From the NCBI RefSeq assembly GCF_004011695.2, contig NC_082423.1:434001-498000 (forward strand): a DNA stretch of 64,000 nt. Reading direction: 5' to 3'. The position numbers and the translations under genes are program-made. Origin of the DNA: Ascochyta rabiei. Taxonomy: Eukaryota > Ascomycota > Dothideomycetes > Pleosporales > Didymellaceae. The notes under the pieces were generated by a model. It had not been told where the DNA came from and did not search any database. It saw only the letters and a list, made by a program, of their open reading frames with translations. The first letter of the stretch is position 1; each line of letters opens with the position of its first letter. Below are positions 36,310 to 49,656 of the stretch, in pieces.

Positions 36310-39300
36310 AAGAGCTTAGCCCTATTAAGCAAATAAACTAAGTTAAAACTAAACTCTAAACTAATTGCTAACCCCCCTTATTACTCTGCTTATTCTTTTC
36401 TCTTACTACCTCTCTGTTTCTGCAATGTTGTTAAGGCTCTAGTTTCCTAGGTAGGTTGTTAACTAGAGTCTCCTAATAGCTTAGGGGTAGAAGAGTCTAG
36501 TACGTGTCTTAATAAACCCTAGTCTAAGGCACTGCCTAATTTGTATGTCACCTAGGTAGTAGGCTCTGTTGCTTTAATAGTTAGACTATTAAATAACTTA
36601 TCTAGAGTACCTCCCTATATATGCTGTCTATCCTATAACTTCTATCCTTTCTTATATTCTAGTACTACTCTATTATTAGTAAAGAAGGATTAATTAGAGA
36701 TACCTAACTCTTTATTAGCCCTAAAGCAGTGTTTCTTAGACATCTTTACCTACTGCTAGTGCCTCTTTACTATAGCAATATTATTATTCCTACTCTTCTA
36801 AAGAAACTGTATAAGCTTCTTATTATTAAGACTAAAAATACAGAGTATCTCTTACTAGACTAGGTAAGAGTTATACTAAGTCTAGCAATAAATAGCTTTA
36901 GAAATCTAGGAGGAGACAGTTAGCGCTATGTCTGCTAGGAAAGCATAGGGAGCACTACTATACTTATTTAAATAACCTAATAGTAATAAGGGTTCTAGCG
37001 TAAGTATCTAATAAGAACTAGTAATATCCTTATATAATCCTATCTCTAGAATCTCTATAGTTTCTCTGCCCTCTATAACTAGCACGTACTAAGAAAGTAT
37101 AGTTTAATGTTATATTATAGATAGTCTAGTAGAACTACGCAGTAGTACTAGGTAGAAGATCCTAACGTCCTTATACTTATAAGGGTACTTCTTCTACTTA
37201 GTACCTACTACGTCTTATACTAACTTAGGGTAGTTAACTATATCTATCTACTCTTTAATATAAATATTATATTACTTAATTCTATTATCTTTCTACTATG
37301 TTAAGTATTCTAAAACTAAATTATAGAAGCCTTCTAGAGTAATAGTATAGTTATCTTTATTCTTATTATTAAAGGATACTAATTCTTATATTATATCTAT
37401 TCCTCTACCTAACTCTATAGTGTTATAGAGGTTATAATCTATATACTTAAAGAATGTCTAATCTCTAAGCTTAGTGTATTTAGTGTAGTATAGGTAAGAG
37501 ATTAAGTTAGTTTATTAATAGAGTACTACGTAGTAAAGCTAGTACTACAGATTACCTCTTACTAGTTGTTAGATAACAGAGTAGTATATAATGTAATACT
37601 ACTCTAGGTTACTTTTACTATACTTTATATAAGTATAATAATTATATATATTAAAGTATTTATCTACTATTTTCTAGAGTCCTAGATTGCTTTAAAATAT
37701 AGAGGTAAACACAGAGACTATAATAGTGCCCTTCTAGTTTAGACTATCTGCCTTAGCTTAAAAATATTAGGATATATGCATAGAGATAAAGTTACTCTAG
37801 TTAAGGTTAAGTACTATAGGAACTAGGCGGAATTAATAAGACTATAGACTATCTATTGTGTTTAACACATAGAGCTACTCTTAGAACAGGATTCTAGTTT
37901 TTAGGTTGCTCCTCTATTTCCCCTAGCTAGTCTTATTCTTATGTATTAACATAAGCAGGGTAGATATTATAGTAGTATTAAGAGTGTAGACTAGTAAGCT
38001 AAGTTTACTAGTAGTGTACTAGAAATAAGAAAAGTAAACTTATAATAGGTTAACTATATAGAAGGTAATTGTCATTCTACTAGCACCTCTCTTCTTTTAA
38101 GTTTCCCTTCCTTTACAGTACTCTTAGACCTATGCATCTAGGAGCTTTACACGCTCTAGATCCTTAAGAAGCTTCTAACTAATCTTTATACAGAGAAGAA
38201 TAAAGGCTAATTAGCTATTAGTATATTTATACTTAGCGCTATTCTAGATATTATTTATTATATCTTTGCTAATCTCTGCGTCTTCCTATATAGATTAAAC
38301 GTCTAATATTAATAGGTAATTTACTTTAGCACTTATAACGTCTTAAAATAACCTAAATTCTAGTAGCCTAATTAATAATTGTTCCCTAGTTTAATAGTCC
38401 TCTAGCACTAAAGTAACAGAGCTAAATTACGTTCCTCTAGACTGTTAGTGCTTAAAAATTGCATCTATTATTTAGCGCTGCTTTCCTGTTCTATTAACAC
38501 CTAACTTAAAGGCTATCTAGTTAAGGTTGTTAGGTGTTGCAGACGACAGGTTTCTTTAGTATTCTTGTTTAATACTTTTAATAACATCCTTAGGGAGTAT
38601 ATTACCTGTTAGGAATAGCTTAGTATTAGTCTATAGCCTTATTAGAGTAAGGGATAATCCTTCTAGGGAAATACTTAATTAGCCTGTAGTCGTTATGCTT
38701 ATTACTAGCTTAGTAAGTAACTATAATCTAGATAGTAATGCTAAATAGGCTAGTGTCTAAACTCTATTAAGAATATATTCTAGCGCCGCTTATATTAGTG
38801 TAAGGAAGTTCCTAGAGCTAAATATTATAGTATTTAATGCTACCTACTCCTAAGTAATTCTCTCTTTTAGTTAGTAGGGTGTTCTAACACCTTTTAGGTT
38901 AAAGATTAGTACTAGTACTTAGGTCTTCTATAGTGTAAGTTCTTACATCTACTATTAATATGTTTTTAAAGTTAGGTCCCTAATTAGGCATATATTCTAC
39001 TCTACTACCTTTAGCTTTAGTACGCCTTTACCTAGTGCTTTTACCTCTACTATAAGTAGGTAGTTCTTGTTATTTAGGTGCGTAATAAAGTTTATTATAT
39101 CCTAATAGAGTATGTTAAGGGCTTAGTAGACTATATTCTAGTTACTTAAGTTATAGAACTTATCCTTCTTCTTTTATAGTATAGATAGGCGTTAGTAAAT
39201 TACTAAGTTAATAAACTTAGTAAGGTTATTAGTGTTAACTTAGTAGATATAGTATATAATTAAGTTAAGTATTATATACTCTATAGCAGACTATAGGCAG

Positions 39301-39700
39301 TATAGTATTACTACTTTACTAGAATGTTTTTACTCTTCTTATTTTTATAGATGTATTTTATAGCTTATACTATTTCTAACATCTTTCTCTAGTTATAGTC
39401 TGTTAAAGGTATTAACTATTAAAGTTATTTATGCCTCTGTATTATATAACTAGGTTTAAGGTTTACTAGATAATATCTAACATTAAGTGTATTATAGCTG
39501 CTAATTTGTTAAACTTAGTAACTACTACACTTATCTAGAAGTTAAGTCTTTCCCTCTACGCCTATAGCTCTCCTTAAGTAATCTCTATTATAAACTAGCT
39601 AACTATAGATCCCTCTATGTATAGCATTAGAATATTAGCAACCTTAGTAATGTCCTAACTCTTAATAGCCTTTAAGACTAATAACTACTACACTACCCTC
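36310..39700 (-). pseudogene. Very long unrecognised reading frame, RIP-damaged
   Basis: One minus-strand frame (first codon bases at positions equal to 2 modulo 3, for example 39164, 38384, 37439 and 36425) can be followed from at least 39180, probably 39700, down to about 36310 without an indel. That is at least 950 and perhaps 1,130 codons. It is interrupted only by TAG and TAA, the RIP products of Gln and Trp codons. Readable parts include LIVEVKALGKGVLKLKVVE, LSSATPNNLN-IAFKLGVNR, GNILPKDVIKSIK-EY, FFKYIDYNLYNTIELGRGID and APYAFLADIALTVSS, and a basic tail (LTTLQKQRGSKRKE). No RT, integrase, RNase H, protease or DDE motif was seen. It lies downstream of a Gypsy integrase on the same strand and ends beside an LTR-like repeat, so it could be an extra ORF of that element or a separate gene. 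The start codon is unresolved. Confidence 0.5.
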
Positions 39701-39999
39701 TTTCCTAGTTCTAGCTCTTCCTGTGCAATTACCTATTACTATAATATTATAAACTTTATGTTTAGTTAAGTGGATATAAAGAAGTTATAAGCTAATGTTA
39801 TAAGGAGGAGAGTTAGAAGTAATAAGGTAGCTCTGCTTTAAGAGCGTCCTAGGCAGGTGTAGGCCTGCTTTTCTTCTACGCTTTACTTACTATTTGTGTT
39901 TTTTTACCTACTATTTATAGTTTTACTTACTTACTTTTACTTCTTATAATTATTAATTATTTATAAATAGTTGTTTTAGTTATAAGCTGTTAGCTTATA

Positions 40000-42364
40000 C
40001 CTTTCTCTATACTTAGTAAGTATCTAGGCTAAGTTATCTTTACTAGTGTTAAGTTTTAGCTAATTAGGAGTTAACTAGTAAGACCTAGTAACTACTAATT
40101 AGCTTATAGCTTTAGTAGCTAAGACGTTACCTCTTCTATCTTTAATAGTCTATCCTATAGACTATACTACTATTCCTTATTATTAGAGTCTAAGTTTGAT
40201 AAGTTATTATATATTTTATATTATAGTCTTTTATACTATATAAGAGGTTAAGAGTAGATTTTAATACTTAGAAAGTTACAATTAGCTAGTGCTCTTCCCT
40301 TGCTTGCTAGAATAGAGGTGCTTAAATTCCTAGCAGCCTTACTTTATCTGCTCTATTAAAATATATCCTTATAGTTTTAATTCTAGGTATCTTCTCTCTA
40401 TACCTTTATAAGTCCCCTTTCTTCTAACTAAATGTCCTCTAGTAAGCGCTTATAGAACTTCTTTATTCTTTACCCTAGTACTATGTATAGCATACTAGTT
40501 CTATTAAGGTCTTTAAGTAAATAGGTACCTCTGTCTAGCTATATTCTGTTAAGTAACACTTAGTATAGTCTAAGCTACTTCTTTCTTAACTTCTTATCTC
40601 TAGACATGTTAATTTGTTCTACTAAGTCCTATAGTAGAACTAGGTCTCTAGAGTTAATCTACTTATACTAAACTTTGTTGTTATTATCCTAATATTTCTT
40701 TTTTAACACTCTTAGTTAATTAGTAGTACTAACTATATCTTTAAGGAACTAATTCTAGAGATCTTACTACATAGCTCTAATTGCAAGTAGTTAAGCTCTG
40801 TTTTTAACCTTCTAGAATAGTAGTGTTTGCTATGTTAGTAGTAACAGTTTAATTAGAAGAACTAGGTTCTAGCTAGTAATAAGTTAATATGCTAAGTATC
40901 TTATAGATTATATAGAGATCCTGTTAGCTAAGAGTACTATTAGGAGGTTATCTACCTATAACCCCTTAAGCTTTATAAGTGTATTAATAATAGGTTTATA
41001 TCTACCCTCTACTTTCTTTATTGTTTAAGGGTTATATATAGATACCTATACCCTCTTAATCCTTTAGATAAAAGTAACCGTCTTCACTACTTTAGTAAAG
41101 TCTAGCCTACTATTGGCTATAAGTTTTCTTATAGTACTCTACCTATAGACAATGTCTTTGTATAGAAACTTTACTATTATTAATAACTTATTATTATAAA
41201 GCGCTCTTACCTCTATCTACCTACTTAAGTATTCTCTAGCTACAACTAGGTACTAGAAGCCTTTGCTTATTAGTATGTGCATAATGTTAATAGTAACTAA
41301 CTCCTATAGTATATAGGAGTAGGTACTAGTTAGCATATCCTTTATAATCTTAGTTACTCTAAGTTAGAACTCCTTATAGGTAGAGATTTTTCTCTTAACA
41401 CTCCTATATATATTAAGCTAGTAGTATTATTAATAGACTATAGAGAATACTATATTTATACCCCTATAGCTAATAGTTTAGTAGATGTCCTATATAACTA
41501 CTGTTTAGATATCTATATTATTAATTATACGCCTAATAGTAATATTTCTTAATAATTTTTAGAATATATAACTGTCCCCTTTAAAGAAGTTTATAGCTCT
41601 CTTCTTCTAAGCCCTACACCCTTTCCTACTTAACCTAACTAGGGTCTTTAGGGAGTGTAGAAAAACAGCAATGTCTTCTAATTCCTAGAAGTACTTCTGT
41701 CTTAGAATATAGGTAGTCCTTATGTTAACCTAGTTACCTAACACTACGTTTACTATTAGGTTTTTAATAAATTCTTTAACGTTAGATTTAGGTTTGTCTA
41801 GGTTCTTCTACCCTTCTAGCTTTAGGTATCTTAATAGTGTATCTGTTACTATGTTCTTCTTTCCTAGTACATAGCGTATTTTAAAGTTCTAGAGTAGAAT
41901 TATAGTAAGCTACCTGTTTATAGCTAAGCCTAGAAGGTCTAATAATAACCTATTTAGCTAGGTAATTAATATTTAGGTGTTAGTCTTAATAATAAAGTGT
42001 ATACTATATAGCTACATTCTAAACTTCTTAAGTACCTAAATAATAACCTTATATTTAAGCTTTGTTAAGTACTACCTACTTTCTACCTTAGACTAGATAG
42101 TGCTTTTAAACCTATATAGGTGTTATTTTCTATCTAGACCTATTTATTTAAGGTATGCTTCTACGCCTTTATTACTTACATTAACTAAGAGAAACACTAA
42201 ACTAGGATTTTTATAAGATATTGTTGTAAGCGTAGGTGCGTAAATAATGTACTTTTTTAGGAGTAATATTAAGCTCTGTTCTGTGTTACCCTATTGCTAT
42301 ACTGCGTTATTCTTTAATATATAGAAAAATAGCTTTGTCTTTAAGGTAAAAAAGAGTATCTAGA
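40000..42364 (-). pseudogene. Gypsy RNase H and integrase relic
   Basis: Minus strand from the right: RNase H at about 42260-41800 with YPTLTTIS-like text, FLLVNVSNKGVEAYLK, HLYRFKSTI-SKVESR, LLLDLLGLAI and IRYVLGKKNIVTDTLLRY (from 'VRHVPGKKN..AD.LSR'). The integrase zinc-binding HHCC region follows near 41450 (TI-HRGVNT-like, then Y-RSVKRKIST-KE). The integrase core is near 41300 (MHILISKGF-YLVVAREYLS, from 'vDIVyMP.SKGfkYIV.ARDDLSGW'). It resembles the relic at 9510-11960. It is cut on the right by the LTR of the next element at 42365. Sequence between 39700 and 40000 has no readable feature. Confidence 0.65.
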
Positions 42365-42566
42365 TGTAAAGAGTGTACAAAGCGATTACAAGGGAGGATA
42401 GGGTTAAAGAGGATAGCAGGTGTATTAAGGTACGTAGTGTGTAGTAATAAGACTAATTACTAGAGTATTAGTAATAACCTCTAATACCTTTATATAGTCT
42501 AGGCTAACTAGCCCTATAGTAGCTTCCTAAGACAGGCAGAGGTACCCCTAGGCCTAGCACCTAATA
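42365..42566 (-). repeat. LTR of Gypsy element A (left, 3' LTR)
   Basis: 202 bp, reading TGTAAAGAGTGTACAAAGCG at its left edge and GGCCTAGCACCTAATA at its right. The TA at the right edge is a mutated CA. It matches the LTRs at 49455, 52104 and 59197. Confidence 0.88.
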
Positions 42567-43084
42567 ATACCTTCCTTTTCTAGATTTTTTAGCTTAAATA
42601 ATAGTATAATTAGTAATACTGTATTATTTTAGCCTAACTTTAGACGTGTTTACTCCGTCTATCCTGTTATAGCTAATTCTAACTAGGTTTAGGCGTTTAG
42701 GACGCCTTATAAGGTTAGATAGGGCTTAATACTAATTCTACCTTTACCTAGTAAAAGTTAAACAGAAATCCTCTTCTACCTCTTACTTTACCTCTAGGGT
42801 CTAGGCAGCTGTCTGCGCAGGCTAAAGCTCTAACTAGGTAGCTAGCAGCATATAAGCTATGTATACCTCTAGTTTTATTAGTTACTACTATATTCTACTT
42901 TATTTTAGTAAGTACTAACCTATTCTATCTAGCACTTTTATAAGGATAGCTAAGGGATTTTCTAGGTCTTTCTAGCACGTTCTAATATGTTTTAGCAGAT
43001 AGCACTGCATAATACACCCTAGTAACCTCTTTAGACTATTCCTAACTGCTACTACCTACTACTAACTGTTACTAACTATTACTA

Positions 43085-44080
43085 ACTACTATTTACTATA
43101 GCTATTATGTCTATACCTACTTACTATAAGATTAACATTACTAAGAATAGTAGAACTACTAAGTAGTGCTATATACTCTGTCTCTAGTATATTACTAATA
43201 GTAATGTCTATAGAAACTATTATTTCTCTACTAACCTATTTTTATAGGGTAGCCTGCGTTATAGGAACACCTAGGCCTACTACTATAGAGAATGTTATAA
43301 TAGTAATAAGAATTACCTATTAGTATGTGTTTTGTCGTCTTTTAGCTTGTTTTAGTATCTTTTAACACATTTAGGGCTCTAATAAGTACGCTAACAGCTA
43401 TTTAAGGCTTTCTAGCAATATAGCGCGCCTTTACTCTAGTTGTTACGTAGTTACTACTACTTATACTACTATTATTAATACAGCTAGCATTAAGACTACC
43501 TCTATAATACCTGCTACTACTATGCCTATATCTATTAATAAGAAGACTACAATAGGTAAGTCTATTATTAACTAGGCTAGCTTGTAGCTAGGTATAATTT
43601 AAGAGTACGTTCTATCTCTTTTTAGCTTATTATAGCATAATCTAACCTTTATAGGAACTATTTATTGTAGAAAGACCTACTTATACTCTATAATAGTAAC
43701 ACTTATACACGTAAGTTAACCTTATCTAGCATCTATATTAAGAAGTAAGATTAATCTAAGGCTAGCGCTGTTAAGGCTAAGATAAAGTAAAAGAAGATGT
43801 TAGAGGAGAGTAGTAGTAAGTCTAATCTAGATGCGCCTATTACCTCCTATAAGAAGGTATTATAGCACGTTTTAACCTGTTTTAACAATATCTAACTTCT
43901 TTTATAGTTAAAGTACTAGATTGCAGGTACTAGAAAGACCCTTAGCTAGCTCTAGAAGGAGTAGGAGGAGCAGAAGGCTGCTAAGCAGGCCGCCGCTAAC
44001 GCTGCCGCTACTACTACTACTGCTAAGAAGCCTTATAGTTGTAAGGCTACTACTTATACCTATAGTAGTAGTTAAAGTTA
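43085..44080 (+). pseudogene. Antisense alanine-rich ORF relic in element A
   Basis: Between the integrase end and the 3' LTR, on the strand opposite to gag-pol, a coding-like stretch starts near ATGTCTATACCTACTTACTA (about 43107) and ends at a TAG near 44072. Its C-terminal part reads K-AAKQAAANAAATTTTAKKP followed by a Tyr/Ser/Thr-rich end. The homologous stretch in element B is at 52848-53817. No known domain was seen. Confidence 0.5.
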
Positions 44081-47000
44081 ATAGATATTCCTTATAATAG
44101 AAGGTTTAGATTACTAATACCTAAGTTTGTAGTTAGTAGACAGTTTTAGGCTAATATAGTAATTAGGTGCATTACACTCTTAGATAGTCTAAATAATACT
44201 AAATGGGTATTCTTCTATACTAATTCTTCTATATTTACTTATAATTATAACTGTATAACGTAGTATATAACTTTCTTTATTTTCTTAGGTTAGAAATAGC
44301 TATAATAGGCTAAAAGATATCTGCTTTAGCTAGTCTGTATTTCTTAGGGTAAGGTAGGGTTATGTTTTCTCTTAGCGTAAACTATTAAACACTTATTAAT
44401 TAATAAACCTCTGTAGGGAAAAACTATAGTTAAGTAAAGGTATTTAGCCTTTTTAGTCCCCCCCTTTTTTAGACTTTAACCTTAACGTCTTATTACGCAG
44501 TCTAAGCAGTTATTTTATTATTTTCTAGTATTATTTTAGCGCTTCTTTAGAAAGATTTGTGCTAATTTCCTAGGAATTTTCTAAGTTAGGGAATCTAACC
44601 AACTTAATAAGGTATTCCTACTGTCTGTTAGCTAATTACCTTCTATTAAGGACTTTTTCTTTATTCTATACCTTCTTATTCCCTCTAACTATAGGTTCTT
44701 ATATTAGTTTCTATATAGTTAGAATCTAACTTCTTAGTGTGTATTAGTCTAGCAGTAACACCTGGAATACTAGGTAGATTTCTTTTATTTCTAGCAGGTC
44801 TACTCTATATATACTAGGGCTAATCTAGGCTATAATAGTTCTAGGTCCTAGGTATTTCTAGTCTAGCTTCTTCTTTAGGCGTACTGTCCTAATATTCTTA
44901 CTAGAGACTAGTACTTTCTTGCCTACTTTAAAGGGTGTTAGTAGTTATTTCTTGTCTAAGTGTTTCTTTTAATACTTATTTAACTTTTCTATATTTACTT
45001 TACAGGTAGCTTATAGAGAAATAACTCTAGTAGCTAATTCCTTTATAACAGGAGATTCTCTACCTTTTAATACTAAAGTAGGCTAATCTGTACCCCTTAG
45101 ATCTATACTGTAACAGGCTTAGAAGGGTATTATATTTATAGACGCGTAAATACTATTATTATACGTAAATTCTATAAATAAAATCTATAGGGCCTAATTA
45201 TCTTATTCTAGAGTATAGTAGCAATATAAGTACTATTTAAGAGTCTAGTTTTACCTTTCTATTTAGCTATCTGTCTAAGGATAATAGGCTAATGTTAAGA
45301 CTCTTCTTAAGTTTAAATAGTATTTAAAGGTTTCCTACGTCTTTAAGTTTATTAACAGCCTCTAATCTAAGATAATTTGTGCTAGCATGCTGTATAAACA
45401 GATAATTTCTCTAATCTAGGCATATACTAGATCTTTTCTATCCTAATTAGCTCTAGCTAGTATATAGTGTAATATTTATTTTAATTTATATATAACTACT
45501 AGTATAGAGTTGTACACTAACCTAGCTACCTTACTAGAGAGTAATTCTATAATAAAATCTATTATTACGTCCTTCTATAGTTAGCTTAGCACTAGTAAAG
45601 GTTGTAATAACCTGTATAGTTTATATTAGGCAGCAATTAATCTCCTACATACTAAGTAGTTGTAGTAGTAGTTAGATATATCCTTAGTAATGCCCTTCCA
45701 GGTATATCTACGCTAAATCTTCTCTAAGGTCCTTTATGCTCTAAAGTGCCCTAACATTAGGTTATTATAACATTCTTTAACTACTTACACCTTGTCTTCT
45801 AGCCTTATAAGTAAGATGCACTTCTCCTTAGTTATATTATCTTTTTCTAGGTTATTTTATCCTATTTTAATATTCCTTAACTCTTTTTTAGTACTAGAGA
45901 GTTTATCTATATTGTCTAAGTCTGTTGTTAGCTCTATATAACTGTTCTCTCTTAATTCTTCTCTTTTAAGATCTCTTATGTTCTTTCTTTCTTTTATAGA
46001 TAAACAAAGGGTTATAGCTGCTACTAGGGGAGTATTAAGGTTCCTTCTAGTTAGGATCTCCTAAAGTAGTTATATAAAAGCCTTATTATACTTTTATAAG
46101 GGGTCTTACACTTCTCTTTTATAGTTAGGATGCTGTAAAGGTCTATCTATAGGGTTTGTAGACCCTAGGTAATAAGTAATTATAAAGTTTAACTTAGATA
46201 ACACTAAGTATACCCTTACTTACTAATAGCTAAGAACCTTTGTCTCTATAAACTATTTTAGGTTTTAGTAATCTGTTAGGATCTTAAAGAAGGTACTGTC
46301 TAAGTACCTCCGCTAATATTGTAGGCTTTAGACTATTATAAGAAGTTCCTAGTTATAAGTATTATAGTTATACTTAGCTTAGATTAACTTCTTTAAATAG
46401 AAGTCTACAGGCCTCTATTAGGCTAGCTTCCCCTCCCTAGGGACTAGTTAACTAAGGGTTCCTAAGATAGCGCCTCTAGAAGCATATACTTCTATTCTAG
46501 TCTATCTCTTAAGTATAAAATAGACTAAGATAGGTACGTTAATAAATAAGTCCTTTATATTCTAGAAAGCTTATAGGGATTCTTTGCTTAGCTTAAGAGG
46601 CTAGCTCTCCTCCTTTCTTATTACTTAACTAGATTTAGCTAAATTTAGCCCTTTCTAGGTTAATTAGGTTAATAGTAAGGCTGATTTAGAAAACCCTATA
46701 ATAAACCTCTAATAGTAGTTTATAAAGCCTATAAATACTTAGATATTACAATCTATACGCAGGCTTAGCTATTCTTAGATTATCTTAACCCTATCTAGGT
46801 TAATACTTCCCCTTTAGGTAAGGCTATATACCTAAGGTACTCTATATATTAATAGTGCTATTGATACTTATTTAAGCGTATATAGAGGTTTGCTTTATAA
46901 AGCCTCTCTAAGACCTCCTTAACATGTCTAACGTAGTCTTGCTCTGTCTTAGAGTATACTAATATGTTGTGTAGATATATAATATAAGTTATATTAACTA

Positions 47001-49454
47001 ATCCTATTAGTGCCTTGTTTATATAGGCCTAAAATTTAGTAGAAGTAATAATAAGTCTAAACAGTATTATTATATACTTAAAATGTCTATACCTAGTTTA
47101 AAAAGCAGTCTTCTACTTATTTCCTTTCTTAATTTAGATATAGTAATACGCCTTATATACATCTAGTTTAGTATAGAACTTAGCTTACGCTAGTTATTCT
47201 AGTAACTCTATAATTAGTAGTAATAGATAGTAGTTTCTAACTATAATCTTATTTAGACCTCTATAGTCTATATATAGTTATAGGTTACTGTCTATCTTCT
47301 TTAAAAAGAGAAAAGGCGCCCCTACTAGTAACCTTAAGTGTTATATCTAGCTATGTTATAGATATTCTACTAGATACTTCCTAAGTATCTCTAATTCTGT
47401 TGCAGATAGCCTGTATAATAGTTATTAGAGGGAAGTAGCTTCTTCTACAATATTAATTACTAGGTTATGCTCTCTATACTCTAGTAGGACCTAAGTATTA
47501 TCTTCTAATTCTAAGTGCGCATAATTGCGATACACTTCTAGAATTAGGCCTCTTTTAGCAGATATTAGGCTTTATATACCTACTAAGTTTACTATATATA
47601 TAAAAACGTCTACTAAGAGACTTCTTATAGTGCGTTTAAACTATTTAGCATCTTCTAATACTATTTTCTCTAGTTTAGAGAACTCTCTATATTTCTTCCC
47701 TTAGAAAAGCATATACTAGCTTAAGTAGCTTAGCTTAGGGTTTATCTAATTAATCTAGGGTAATCTAAGGTATATCTTATACCTTTATAGATCTATAACT
47801 ACAAAAGGTATCTATTAGACCTCCTATCTTCTATAGAAGTTTATAATAGATACTTCTACTATAGTTACTCTATAGATAGGTAATTTTGCTCTGCCTACAC
47901 CTTTAGCTACTATTTTATTTAATAGTGTAACCTCTATATCCTGCTCCTTTACTAGGAGAACTAAAATTAAGTTAAGTTATAACCTTCTATCTATTAAGGC
48001 TTCTATATTTTCTACGTTGCCTATAGATGCTTTAACTATAAGTAGGTATATATATTCTAGGTATACTACCTTATAAAGAGAGATATTCTTCTTCTTTTCC
48101 TTAGATAATTTAATATAGGCTACAAGAGAGGAGATTAGGTCTTAGACCTCTTATCTTTTTCTTACTTATCTAGAGTAGGGTCTTTCTAGTTTAACTTTAG
48201 CTTTAAGTAGTTAGGGTAGTAGTAACTACTTTCTCTATACTTAAGATATGCGTTTTAGCCCTTATATAGCCTATCCTAGCCCTTTTTACCCTTTACTAGC
48301 TCTTTATAGAACTTTATAGACTTAAATATCTTTTTTAGAGTTTTTATATTCCCCTCTAACCTAGAGTTACTAAATTAGTGCTTCTGTAGTCCTTTATTAG
48401 TTGTCTTACCCTTAGCTAGAGTCTTCTTAGGTAGCTATTAGCTATAATAACCTATTCTCTAGTTAATAATATTAGCTTATTCCTCTACCTTTAGGATTAT
48501 ATCCCTTTATTTATAGAGGATAAGAAATAAATTCTTTTATATGCTAGAGAGTAGTGTAGTAATATATTCTAGAACTTAGAGCTCTAGTATATATAAGTTA
48601 CCTAGTTCTTCCTATAGTAGACGTATAAAGTCTAATAGATCTATAGAAGACTAAATTCTTTACTACTTATATAACTTTAAGGATTTATACGCTGCTTACT
48701 TATATTTAGCTAGTGTTTCTAGAGTATCTAGTATAATTCTTTTTAGCTCTTACTATATTAGTTCCTAGGTTAGCTAATTACATTAGTTAGTTGTGCAGTA
48801 AGCCTGCTATAATACCTTTAGGTTCTCTAAGAGGTACCTTATACTAAAGTTAATCTTTTATTCCTCTATAAGGAAATTAACTAGTAATTAGAGGAAGTAT
48901 CTCTTATATTCTCTCTTCTAATAGTTATATTTAGCGTAGTTGCGCTTTACGTACTTTTATAGAGGTTTAGGTTATAGAAGATTTATAGATAAGAAAGATT
49001 ATAGTTTCTCTACCTCTTCTAGTACTTTTTAGAAGGATAAGATTATTAATAGATCTCCTTTATTATATTTGCGTCTAAGTTTATAAAGAAAGAAAAGTTC
49101 CTCTTAGTCTTTTGTCTCTTATAACTATTTGCGTAAGTTTTCTAACTACTATTATTAATTACCTACTTCTAGGCTATTCTAACCCTTTCTAGCTAAAGCT
49201 GCCCTATAAATACGTATTCTAAGGTAAAGTATACTACTTAGAGGACCTATAGATCCTCTTAAGGCACTATAGACACTTAGTGTCTGTTAAGGTATCTCCT
49301 TATCTATAGAGGGAGGTAATACCTTATACTCTACTAGCTCTCCTATAGGTAGGTTGTCTTAGTCTCTCTCTAAGGATAGTAAGCCTAGATAATTTAGTTT
49401 AAGACTTATAGTAGCTTAGGTCTATCTTTAATTATAATATAAGAGTAATTAGAA

Positions 49455-49656
49455 TATAAAGTGTATATAAAGCAATTATAAGAGAGAATAAAGTTAAAGA
49501 GGATAGTAGGTGTATTAAGGTACGTAGTATGTAGTAACAAGACTAATTACTAGAGTATTAGTAATAACCTCTAATACCTTTATATAGTCTAGGCTAACTA
49601 GCCCTATAGTAGCTCGTCGAGACTAGCAGAGGCACCCCTAGGCCTAGCGCCTAATA
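49455..49656 (-). repeat. LTR of Gypsy element A (right, 5' LTR)
   Basis: 202 bp, starting TATAAAGTGTATATAAAGCA and ending GGCCTAGCGCCTAATA. It is a direct partner of 42365-42566. Confidence 0.88.

Larger units (their letters stand above)
42365..49656 (-). mobile_element. Complete Gypsy element A (7.29 kb, RIP-inactivated)
   Basis: Two direct 202-bp LTRs (42365-42566 and 49455-49656) bound an internal region that aligns along its whole length with element B at 52104-59398. Coding order on the minus strand is gag, protease, RT, integrase. In RT the active site reads Y-L-H-N (46966-46977) where B has Y-L-D-N. The 5-bp flanks are CTAGA on the left and TAAAG on the right, so no clear target duplication is present. 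The two LTRs differ by many C/T and G/A changes, as RIP would produce. Confidence 0.88.
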
